Of a stretch of 64,000 nt of DNA, positions 54,541-61,810 are shown piece after piece. The stretch comes from Flagellimonas onchidii. GTDB lineage: Bacteria > Bacteroidota > Bacteroidia > Flavobacteriales > Flavobacteriaceae. A model generated the notes under the pieces. The model did not search any database and was not told where the DNA came from. It saw only the letters and a list, made by a program, of their open reading frames with translations. The stretch covers positions 1 through 64,000 of the forward strand of contig NZ_SRXX01000010.1 of assembly GCF_004804315.1 (NCBI RefSeq), in the 5' to 3' direction. Both the position numbers and the translations under genes were made by a program. Every line of letters begins with the position of its first letter. Position 1 is the stretch's first letter.

Positions 54541-54658
54541 AATAAAATGTTTTGTTGGATTAATGATTTGATTTTATCCCGTTGGGATAACTAAATACTC
54601 ACAACAACTATTCCAAAAAATGGCTACAAACTAAAGGATTAATTAAAGTAAGGAAATA

Positions 54659-54690
54659 AAAAAACGCTCCAAATTGATTGGAGCGTTTTT
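54659..54690 (-). terminator. Hairpin between the two ExbD pairs
   Basis: AAAACGCTCCAA and TTGGAGCGTTTT arms around a short ATTGA-like loop. It sits between the 54711 and 53920 genes and should reduce or stop read-through from the first ExbD pair to the second. Confidence 0.8.
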
Positions 54691-54710
54691 CACTAAATCT
54701 AAGTTAATAT

Positions 54711-55193
54711 CTACTGCAGATTATTAAAAGCATTCCCTTCATAGGTGGTATAATTCACCTTGAGGGCATTTACTTCCCTTAATTGTTGTTTAATATCGGC
54801 AATAAGGCCCATATTGGCATCCCTATCAACCTTTAAAGCAGTAGTTAATACATTCTGTAATTCTTGCGGTTTTTTGGCACGCTCTGCCAAAATATAAGAA
54901 CCGACCTCATCTACATTCGCAAACTTATCATTCAATTGAATTTTTGGTTCTGTACCAAAAACCTTTTGATAATCCTGCGTAGGTTTCCCTACATATATGT
55001 AGATTACACGATCTTTTTTCTCCAACTTTTTGATTTCAGTTGCATTTGGAAGCGTATTCTCGACCAACAAAGAACTATCTTTCATCGTAGTTACTGTCAT
55101 AAAAAAGAACAGCAACATAAACACGATATCTGGCAACGATGCGGTTGAAACCGCAGGCAAATCGCCATCTTTCTTTTTTGCAAACTTTGCCAT
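54711..55193 (-). CDS. exbD: ExbD/TolR-type biopolymer transport protein (pair 1, short form)
   Basis: 160 residues with one N-terminal helix and a periplasmic domain. The charged tip KKKDGDLPAVSTASLPDIVF and the Asp before the helix are intact. Sequence is closely related to 53441-53908, and the two differ mainly in the C-terminal third. It is 9 bp downstream of the long-form gene at 55203. With ExbB it would form a proton-driven motor energising TonB-dependent uptake or another envelope process. Confidence 0.92.
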   Translation of the reverse strand: MAKFAKKKDGDLPAVSTASLPDIVFMLLFFFMTVTTMKDSSLLVENTLPNATEIKKLEKKDRVIYIYVGKPTQDYQKVFGTEPKIQLNDKFANVDEVGSYILAERAKKPQELQNVLTTALKVDRDANMGLIADIKQQLREVNALKVNYTTYEGNAFNNLQ

Positions 55194-55202
55194 AGTTAAA
55201 TT

Positions 55203-55808
55203 TTAGTTACTTGTTGTTTCTGCTTCTGATAGTTTCTGTGGAAACATATCTTGAATTTGCTTTACTTTATCCTTAAGCTCATCCCTAACACTGGATGGAG
55301 TTTCCGGGTTTAAATACTCGGCTTCCATATCAGTGAAATCGCGATTGAAGATACGTTGGGCTTCACGATTTCTCAACTCGTTATAAGCACCAACCAGTTC
55401 ATTTTGCACTGTGATATAGGTACTGTACTTGGTCTCGCGGTCATTTTTAAGGGAAATAATCGCCTTTGAAGGATTATCAGAGGAAGCTGGGTCTTTTTTA
55501 CCCTTACAGTAGTTACAAGTACCATCGGCTCCATTTTCCAAGAATGCTACAGCTGCGTTTTTCAAATCCTTAAGCTGCATCAATTCATCCTCAACAAGCA
55601 TTTGACCATTTTTGTTCAAATTAACTGTAAAAATGTTCTTTTGCTTGATAACAACATCCTCTTCCGGTGGTTCAATCGGAGGCAACATACGATCCAATCC
55701 CGCATCAGTTTCAATGGTTGTGGTAACCAAGAAAAAGATAAGCAACAAGAAAGCTATGTCTGCCATGGAACCGGCGTTAACTTCCGGTGCTCCTTTTCTT
55801 CTAGGCAT
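55203..55808 (-). CDS. exbD: ExbD/TolR-type biopolymer transport protein (pair 1, long form)
   Basis: 201 residues. PEVNAGSMADIAFLLLIFFL carries the proton-path Asp. As in 53920-54540 there is an insertion with a Cys pair (TCNYCKGKKD) near residue 100 and a helical extension that ends LSEAETTSN. The Cys pair is conserved in both duplicates, so it is probably useful, perhaps as a disulfide or metal site in the periplasm. It lies 12 bp after the small membrane gene at 55821. Confidence 0.92.
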   Translation of the reverse strand: MPRRKGAPEVNAGSMADIAFLLLIFFLVTTTIETDAGLDRMLPPIEPPEEDVVIKQKNIFTVNLNKNGQMLVEDELMQLKDLKNAAVAFLENGADGTCNYCKGKKDPASSDNPSKAIISLKNDRETKYSTYITVQNELVGAYNELRNREAQRIFNRDFTDMEAEYLNPETPSSVRDELKDKVKQIQDMFPQKLSEAETTSN

Positions 55809-55820
55809 AACTTTAGGGTT

Positions 55821-56258
55821 TTACTTAACAAACATTTTTTTCAGTCCTGGAAAAACCATAAGAACTACTGCTACCACGGTAAGGATAAAGAAAACATTCA
55901 ATCCCATACCAATGTTTTTTACAGTACTCTCCGTAGTTTCGATACCTCTTTGTGACATTGCATCTACCACAACTGCGTTATCGGATGACAATCCGTATGA
56001 AACAGCTACAACAATAGCAAGTCCTCCAAGTGCAAACAAGGTCTTTTTTAAACTTCCGGGTGTGGACAACAATTTTTTCAATCCAAAGAAAATCGTAGCC
56101 ACCACCGCTATGGCCAACAATGCATACATAATAACGAACATAAAGTTCATTGCACCACTGTTGATGGCATCAGGGTCATCTTGGTTAGGCATTGCGAACC
56201 AAAGCGCAGCTGCCACAAGCCCGATGACTATAAGTGCTATTTTTACTAATTTATTCAT
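55821..56258 (-). CDS. Small multipass membrane protein in the ExbB/ExbD operon
   Basis: 145 residues with about four hydrophobic segments (LVKIALIVIGLVAAALWF, FMFVIMYALLAIAVVATIF, LFALGGLAIVVAVSYGL, LNVFFILTVVAVVLMVF). No charged catalytic motif or named domain is recognised. It lies between the MotA/TolQ-type gene (27 bp downstream of it) and the first ExbD (12 bp), so it is probably a motor accessory or assembly factor. The function is inferred only from context. Confidence 0.75.
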   Translation of the reverse strand: MNKLVKIALIVIGLVAAALWFAMPNQDDPDAINSGAMNFMFVIMYALLAIAVVATIFFGLKKLLSTPGSLKKTLFALGGLAIVVAVSYGLSSDNAVVVDAMSQRGIETTESTVKNIGMGLNVFFILTVVAVVLMVFPGLKKMFVK

Positions 56259-56285
56259 GACTCTCGATAGTTTTAGTTTCGTAAA

Positions 56286-57029
56286 TTATTTCTTGTGCGC
56301 AGCCAACATATCTATCAAAGATATGGAGGAGTCTTCCATGTCATTTACAATACTATCGATTTTAGCAATGATATAGTTATAGAAAATCTGAAGGATAATT
56401 GCAGTAATCAAACCAAATACCGTTGTCAATAACGCCACCTGGATGTCACCTGCAATCAAAGAGGCACTCAAGTTACCAACAGCTGCAATTTTCTGGAATG
56501 CCTGAATCATACCGATTACCGTACCCATGAACCCAAGCATAGGAGCAATAGCGATAAATAGCGATAACCAGGAAACATTCTTTTCCAACTGTCCCATTTG
56601 TACACCTCCGTAAGCCACAACGGCTTTTTCAGCAGATTCCAATCCTTCACCTGCTCTATCCAGTCCTTGATAGAAAATAGAGGCAACAGGTCCTTTTGTG
56701 TTTCTGCACACTTCTTTGGCAGCTTCAACACCACCGGACGCTAAAGCGTCTTCCACTTGTTGCTTGAGCTTGGCAGAATTGGTACTGGCCAAGTTCAAAT
56801 AAATGATTCTTTCTATTGCCACTGCCAATCCTAATATCAAACATAAAAGTACAATACCCATAAAGGCAGGTCCACCTTGGATAAATTGTTCTTTCAATAC
56901 TTGAGTGAAACTAGGAGCACCTTCGGCCGCAGCACCATCTTGAATAATCGCCGCTGATGCATTTGCAGTTCCCAAAACAAACATTCCGGCAGCAGCCAGA
57001 GTAAAGGATATTTTTTTCATTTCTTTCAA
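56286..57029 (-). CDS. exbB: MotA/TolQ/ExbB proton channel protein
   Basis: 247 residues. An N-terminal hydrophobic segment (ISFTLAAAGMFVLGTANASA) resembles a signal peptide, as in several Bacteroidota ExbB proteins. The first channel helix is AFMGIVLLCLILGLAVAIER; the conserved double-helix core is WLSLFIAIAPMLGFMGTVIG (near 160) and LLTTVFGLITAIILQIFYNY, with the Thr residues lining the proton path. It forms a pentameric stator around an ExbD dimer. It heads the operon of one small membrane protein and four ExbD genes, suggesting that alternative ExbD pairs share it. Confidence 0.95.
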   Translation of the reverse strand: MKEMKKISFTLAAAGMFVLGTANASAAIIQDGAAAEGAPSFTQVLKEQFIQGGPAFMGIVLLCLILGLAVAIERIIYLNLASTNSAKLKQQVEDALASGGVEAAKEVCRNTKGPVASIFYQGLDRAGEGLESAEKAVVAYGGVQMGQLEKNVSWLSLFIAIAPMLGFMGTVIGMIQAFQKIAAVGNLSASLIAGDIQVALLTTVFGLITAIILQIFYNYIIAKIDSIVNDMEDSSISLIDMLAAHKK

Positions 57030-57097
57030 ACTTAAATTTAGTTAGTTAATAATGTTAAAGATATAAAAATTTTATAATTGAAAAATTAAACATCTAG

Positions 57098-57185
57098 CAG
57101 AGAGGAAGGGATTCGAACCCTCGATACACTTTTGGTGTATACACACTTTCCAGGCGTGCGCCTTCGACCACTCGGCCACCTCTCT
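57098..57185 (-). tRNA. tRNA-Ser (anticodon GGA)
   Basis: 88-nt class II tRNA on the minus strand. Acceptor stem AGAGAGG/CCTCTCT, D arm GGCCGAGTGGTCGAAGGC, anticodon loop CTGGAAA giving GGA, a long variable arm (TGTATACACC-like), and T loop GGTTCGAATCC. The discriminator is G. CCA is not encoded. Confidence 0.95.
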
Positions 57186-57253
57186 ATTGTCCCTATTTTG
57201 GGGCGACCAATAAACAAAAAAATAATCAGTTACTAAAATTTGAGGCGTTAATT

Positions 57254-58285
57254 TTACTGCATCTCCCCGCGGAGCGATGTTTCAAAAATAGTCTTAAAGA
57301 GTTCGTCGGAAACTTTGTTCCCCAAGAGGTACATTGCTTTGGCTATTGCTGCTTCGGTTGTAATGTCCTTTCCGCTAATCAATTGCATCTCTTTTAGCTT
57401 CTCACTGGTCTCATAATGACCCATTGCAACCCTGCCGCCAGAGCATTGGGTTACATTAATAATATGTAAACCTGTTGAAGACGCCTTTTTAAGTTCATCC
57501 AAAAACCATTGGTCCATTGGCGCGTTTCCAGCACCATAGGTTTCAAGAATCAAAGCCTTTAGTTCTGGTATTCTTAGGATAGACTTCAATACAGATTGAT
57601 TTAACCCAGGGAACAGCTTCAAAACAGCTACATTATCATCCATGTTTTTATGAACCTGCAAGGGCTTGTTTTTATTCAGCTTTTTAAAAAGATGCGTGTG
57701 ATGTACATTTAAGTGTACTCCAGATTCCACCAAAGGCGGATAATTCAAGGAAGCAAAAGCCTCAAAGTGTTCCGCATTTATTTTAGTGGTCCTATTGGCT
57801 CTATACAGTTTATATTCGAAATATAGACCTACCTCTTGAACAACAGCCCTGCCCTTTTCCTTTAGTGCCGCTATTTGAATAGAGGTTATCAAATTCTCCT
57901 TAGCATCGGTTCGAAGGTCCCCAATAGGTAGTTGCGACCCTGTAAAAATCACTGGTTTGGAGAGATTCTCCAGCATAAAACTAAGCGCAGATGCCGAGTA
58001 GCTCATGGTGTCGCTTCCATGTAGCACAACAAACCCATCGTACTGATCATAGTTATCCTCGATCATTGTAGCTATAGCCACCCAGTGGTCCGGATTCATG
58101 TTGGAGGAATCAATGGGTGCATCAAAGGATATTCCCTTTAGTTTACAATCAAGCTGATTCAATTCAGGAATATTCGATGTCAGTTCCTTAAAATTGAAGG
58201 CCTTTAATGCACCTGTTTTATAGTCTTTAACCATCCCAATGGTACCACCAGTATAAATAAGCAGAATGTTAGTCGTGTCCTTCAT
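57254..58285 (-). CDS. ansA: L-asparaginase, type I (cytoplasmic)
   Basis: 343 residues, no signal peptide. Catalytic motifs: LLIYTGGTIGMVKDYKTGA (first Thr), VVLHGSDTMSYSASALSFML (second Thr and Asp). The C-terminal GAGNAPMDQWFLDELKKAS segment fits the type I dimer branch. It hydrolyses asparagine to aspartate and ammonia. It lies 2 bp downstream of tatD on the same strand, so the pair is transcribed together; the reason for this pairing is not evident. Confidence 0.95.
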   Translation of the reverse strand: MKDTTNILLIYTGGTIGMVKDYKTGALKAFNFKELTSNIPELNQLDCKLKGISFDAPIDSSNMNPDHWVAIATMIEDNYDQYDGFVVLHGSDTMSYSASALSFMLENLSKPVIFTGSQLPIGDLRTDAKENLITSIQIAALKEKGRAVVQEVGLYFEYKLYRANRTTKINAEHFEAFASLNYPPLVESGVHLNVHHTHLFKKLNKNKPLQVHKNMDDNVAVLKLFPGLNQSVLKSILRIPELKALILETYGAGNAPMDQWFLDELKKASSTGLHIINVTQCSGGRVAMGHYETSEKLKEMQLISGKDITTEAAIAKAMYLLGNKVSDELFKTIFETSLRGEMQ

Positions 58286-58287
58286 CT

Positions 58288-59055
58288 TTATATACCAAAA
58301 ACCTGTTTTGAGTTTTCTGTTGTTATTGAAGCAATTTCTTCCATTGATATCCCATATATCGAAGATAGTTTTTCCAACACCTTAATTATATATGAACTTT
58401 CGTTTCGTTTTCCACGAAATGGAACAGGTGCCAAGTAAGGAGAATCGGTTTCTAAAACAATATGCTTCAGGGCAATCTCATTTAAAAACTGATCTATTTT
58501 CCCATTTTTAAAGGTTGCCACTCCTCCAATCCCCAATTTCATATTACACGAAATCGCTTTTTCTGCCTGTTCAAAAGTACCTGTAAAGCAGTGGAAAATT
58601 CCATAAAGATCATCTCCCTTTTCCTGCTCCAGGATTTCAAAAATCTCATCAAACGATTCACGACTATGGATCACAATAGGAAGTTGATGCTTCTTAGCCA
58701 ATTGAATCTGATATACAAATGCCTCTTGCTGTTGTTTCAAATAAGTTTTGTCCCAATAAAGATCGATCCCAATCTCACCTACCGCATAAAAACTTCTTTC
58801 AGAAAACAATTGCTCTACATGCGCCAGTTCTTCTTTATAGTTTTCTTTCACGTGTGTAGGATGCAATCCCATCATCAGAAACACGTTGTCAGGATATCGC
58901 GATTCTAAATCCATCATCGCATCTGTATAAGCGGAATCGATTGCCGGAATAAAGAATCGTTGCACTCCAGCATCAAGTGCTTTCTGGATTATCTCATCCC
59001 TATCTTCATCGAATGCCTCACTATATAAATGAGTATGGGTATCTGTTATAATCAT
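58288..59055 (-). CDS. tatD: TatD family metal-dependent hydrolase
   Basis: 255 residues, TIM-barrel. Metal motifs: IITDTHTHLYSEAFDEDRDE (H-x-H), YAVGEIGIDLYWD (Glu), LPIVIHSRESFDE (His), GIFHCFTGTFEQAE (His) and IVLETDSPYLAPVPFRGKRN (Asp). It is a 3'-5' exonuclease-type DNase family. Immediately upstream are a TATTTTTG element on the minus strand (59060-59067) and, for the divergent gene, TATCTTTA (59072-59079). Confidence 0.95.
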   Translation of the reverse strand: MIITDTHTHLYSEAFDEDRDEIIQKALDAGVQRFFIPAIDSAYTDAMMDLESRYPDNVFLMMGLHPTHVKENYKEELAHVEQLFSERSFYAVGEIGIDLYWDKTYLKQQQEAFVYQIQLAKKHQLPIVIHSRESFDEIFEILEQEKGDDLYGIFHCFTGTFEQAEKAISCNMKLGIGGVATFKNGKIDQFLNEIALKHIVLETDSPYLAPVPFRGKRNESSYIIKVLEKLSSIYGISMEEIASITTENSKQVFGI

Positions 59056-59059
59056 AAAA

Positions 59060-59067
59060 CAAAAATA
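59060..59067 (-). promoter_or_regulatory. -7 element of the tatD-ansA promoter
   Basis: TATTTTTG fits TAnnTTTG only 5 bp before the tatD ATG, which would give an almost leaderless mRNA. Confidence 0.4.
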
Positions 59068-59092
59068 GACTTATCTTTAAGAAAAAAAGTTG

Positions 59093-59536
59093 ATGAAATC
59101 CCTTAAAAAGTTTTTAGCTTCTAAAAGCTATATAAGTGTTCCCTTAATCCTAACAGAAACCAATCATTTTGAAATTTCGGCGAAAATCAATGGTGTTTCT
59201 GGAAGGTTTATTTTAGATACGGGCGCCTCCAACACTTGTGTGGGTATGGACAAGATTGAGTTTTTCCATATGGTTTCCGAAGTTTCCGAAATAAAGGCCG
59301 CAGGGGCCGGAGCCACAGAAATGGAAACCTTGGTGTCCGCTAAAAACAAAATCCAAATCGGAGAATGGAAAAAGAAAAAACAGAAAATCGTGCTTTTCGA
59401 TTTGGTCCATGTAAACCAAGCCCTGACCTCGCACAACTCACTTCCTGTTGATGGCATCATCGGCGCCGATATTCTTAAAAAGGGGAAAGCTGTTATTGAT
59501 TATGATAAAAAACTTTTATTCTTGAAACCGAGATAG
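59093..59536 (+). CDS. Retropepsin-like aspartic protease (clan AA)
   Basis: 147 residues from the second of two adjacent ATGs. The single-chain retropepsin fold is indicated by VSGRFILDTGASNTCVG (catalytic D-T-G-A near residue 45) and by the closing hydrophobic VDGIIGADILKKGKAVIDY, with Gly-Ala-Asp near the end. It has no signal peptide and would act as a cytoplasmic homodimer. Bacterial retropepsins of this type are common in Bacteroidota but their substrates are unknown. It is divergent from tatD with 37 bp between starts. Confidence 0.88.
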   Translation: MKSLKKFLASKSYISVPLILTETNHFEISAKINGVSGRFILDTGASNTCVGMDKIEFFHMVSEVSEIKAAGAGATEMETLVSAKNKIQIGEWKKKKQKIVLFDLVHVNQALTSHNSLPVDGIIGADILKKGKAVIDYDKKLLFLKPR

Positions 59537-59826
59537 TTCCCAGTATGGGTTGACACGAATTACACAAATGTTCACCAATAGTTATCACATATCAAGAGTC
59601 ACAGACAATTACATAGATTTCAAGGAAAATCGAAATCATATTGAAAAATGCAGGATGTGTACTAGAGTTGATTATAACAAAAGAGGACAGTTATATAAAA
59701 AAGGTGATTATGGAAAAGACCTATAATAAAGATAGGGGAACGTAGAGTAGGAACTGAAGCATATATAATTACAAAAGGACTAAATGTTGTTTCCTATTTA
59801 AAAAATTACTTTAATTATTACAACCA
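59537..59826. other. Intergenic stretch, probable gene debris
   Basis: 290 bp without a convincing gene. It contains AT-rich sequence with a CACGAATTACACAAAT motif near 59571 and short open stretches (for example CRMCTRVDYNKRGQLYKKGD) that break after about 60 codons. It looks like decayed coding DNA ahead of the lipoprotein gene. Confidence 0.4.
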
Positions 59827-60438
59827 ATGCACAAACAATTAGTAATATTATCCTCAATACTTTTGCTATTTGAATCCTGTGAAGCGGTCATTTCAGCAAC
59901 TAACAAACCTTTGACCAATATCCAGAAATATACAATCTATAAAGATGAAAAACCTGTTGCTCAAATCCCACCATATAAAGCAACTATACCTTGTGATACT
60001 TGCTATATCTATAAAAAAATACAAATTTTAGAAGAACCTCTTATCCTTATAATTCCCATAGAGATAGTTGGCGGGCGATGGGAACAAATGCTAAATGTAA
60101 AAGAAAAAGAAGATGCACCGGGGGTATTGATTTTTACTAGATGGGCTACATTTTATAATGAACAGCTAGTGTATTTCAAAAAAAACGCAAATAACCAACT
60201 ACAAATCGTAAAAAGTATAAGCCTTCAATCTGAAGACTACCGTAAGAGATTGGCAGAAAATGATTATGAACATGTCCCTGCCATTAGAGTATGCCTTGAA
60301 AATAAAAAGGTATTTAAAATTTCAGATACATTAAATACCATGAAGCACCCTGTATTTACACAATCTTATCCAACTTGTAATTATTGTTTATTGGAAAGCA
60401 AAGATTATAATGCTTGTCTTGAAAATTATCTAAAGTGA
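59827..60438 (+). CDS. Putative lipoprotein of unknown function
   Basis: 203 residues. The signal sequence QLVILSSILLLFESC ends in a Cys preceded by E-S, a weak but possible lipobox. The mature protein is Lys/Tyr-rich with six cysteines, including CDTC (near 58-61), VC and a C-terminal NYCLLESKDYNAC, which may form disulfides. No family is recognised. DNA is more AT-rich than the flanking sucB or tatD genes, suggesting an accessory gene. It converges with sucB across a repeat-containing gap. Confidence 0.6.
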   Translation: MHKQLVILSSILLLFESCEAVISATNKPLTNIQKYTIYKDEKPVAQIPPYKATIPCDTCYIYKKIQILEEPLILIIPIEIVGGRWEQMLNVKEKEDAPGVLIFTRWATFYNEQLVYFKKNANNQLQIVKSISLQSEDYRKRLAENDYEHVPAIRVCLENKKVFKISDTLNTMKHPVFTQSYPTCNYCLLESKDYNACLENYLK

Positions 60439-60497
60439 ATTCTACCATTACAGAGAATTCCCAAGCCAAAACTTTGTACCTTAAATATAATATAAAT

Positions 60498-60559
60498 AAG
60501 CGCAGTCGAGAACTATTCACAAGATGCTTTTATACATCTCGACTATGCTCGATGTGACA
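60498..60559. repeat. Intergenic inverted repeat downstream of sucB
   Basis: AGCGCAGTCGAGAA (left) and CATCTCGACTATGCTCGATG (right) form an imperfect inverted repeat of the CTCGACTGCGCTC type widespread in Bacteroidota intergenic regions. It may separate transcription from the two convergent genes. Confidence 0.5.
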
Positions 60560-60564
60560 ATTCG

Positions 60565-61785
60565 TTATAACTCTAAAGCCTTTTTCACATTGCCATCCAT
60601 CAATAGTTCTTCTGGACTTTCCAAAGCTTCTTTTACTGCCACCAAGAACCCCACAGATTCTCTACCATCAATAATTCTATGATCATAGGATAGTGCTACA
60701 TACATAATAGGCGCTACGACTACTTGGCCATCTTTGGCAATAGGACGTTCCACAATGTTGTGCATTCCTAAAATTGCACTTTGTGGCGGATTGATAATTG
60801 GAGTGGACAACATGGAACCGAATACACCTCCGTTAGTAATGGTAAAAGTACCTCCCGTCATTTCATCCACTGTGATTTCACCTTCTCGTGCTCGAATCGC
60901 TAATCTTTTCACTTCAGCTTCAACTCCTCTAAAGGTCAGATTCTCCGCATTTCGAATTACCGGAACCATTAATCCCTTTGGTCCAGATACTGCTATACTA
61001 ATGTCACAGAAATCATAGGATAGCATTTCTTTACCATCTATCATTGAGTTTACTGCAGGATACATTTCCAAGGCACGAACAACGGCCTTGGTGAAGAAAG
61101 ACATAAAGCCCAAACTAACTCCATGCTTTTCTTTGAAAGTTTCTTTGTATTGTTTGCGCAACTCAAAAATCGGAGACATATCCACCTCGTTGAAGGTGGT
61201 CAGCATAGCTGTTTCATTTTTAGCAGCAACCAAACGCTCAGCCACTTTTCTGCGCAGCATTGACAATTTAGAACGGCTCTCTCCCCTATTTCCGCCGGTT
61301 GGAGTTCCCATCGATGGAACCGCTTTTACCGCATCATCTTTGGTAATACGTCCATCTCTTCCTGTTCCAGACACGGAAGTAGCATCGATGCCCTTCTCAT
61401 CCAAAATCTTTTTGGCGGCCGGGGACGGAGTTCCAGAGGCATAGGTTTCTTTTTTGGCTTCGACCTGTTTCGGAGCTTCAACCTTAGCCGGTTCCTCCTT
61501 GACTTCCTCTTTACTTTCTTTAGGCGCAGCATCTCCTTCGGGCTTGGCCGCACTGGTATCGATCAAACAAACTACCTCACCAACTGCAACTGCATCACCC
61601 TCCTCAGCTTTCAGGGTTATGATTCCACTTTCTTCAGCTGGAAGTTCCAATGTCGCTTTATCTGAATCCACCTCAGCAATTGCCTGGTCCTTTTCCACAT
61701 AATCTCCATCTTGGACCAACCATTCTGCAATCTCTACTTCGGTTATCGATTCCCCTGGTGAGGGAACTTTCATTTCTAAAACCAT
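60565..61785 (-). CDS. sucB: Dihydrolipoyllysine-residue succinyltransferase (E2 of 2-oxoglutarate dehydrogenase)
   Basis: 406 residues. Lipoyl domain at 1-75 with the lipoylated Lys in [15 protein letters not shown] near residue 43. A Lys/Glu/Ala-rich flexible linker follows (80-118). The E1/E3-binding domain is at about 120-155 ([36 protein letters not shown]). The catalytic core closes with [17 protein letters not shown] (His and Asp of DHR-x-x-DG near 377). It passes succinyl groups to CoA in the TCA cycle. It lies 25 bp after sucA on the same strand. Confidence 0.97.
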   Translation of the reverse strand: MVLEMKVPSPGESITEVEIAEWLVQDGDYVEKDQAIAEVDSDKATLELPAEESGIITLKAEEGDAVAVGEVVCLIDTSAAKPEGDAAPKESKEEVKEEPAKVEAPKQVEAKKETYASGTPSPAAKKILDEKGIDATSVSGTGRDGRITKDDAVKAVPSMGTPTGGNRGESRSKLSMLRRKVAERLVAAKNETAMLTTFNEVDMSPIFELRKQYKETFKEKHGVSLGFMSFFTKAVVRALEMYPAVNSMIDGKEMLSYDFCDISIAVSGPKGLMVPVIRNAENLTFRGVEAEVKRLAIRAREGEITVDEMTGGTFTITNGGVFGSMLSTPIINPPQSAILGMHNIVERPIAKDGQVVVAPIMYVALSYDHRIIDGRESVGFLVAVKEALESPEELLMDGNVKKALEL

Positions 61786-61810
61786 TGTATCTAGTTTACG
61801 CTTTTGTAAT

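Noticed and set aside
55612-56376. A 254-codon plus-strand frame across the exbD/membrane-protein/exbB genes
   Set aside because: It is antisense to three convincing genes and has no domain or start signal of its own.
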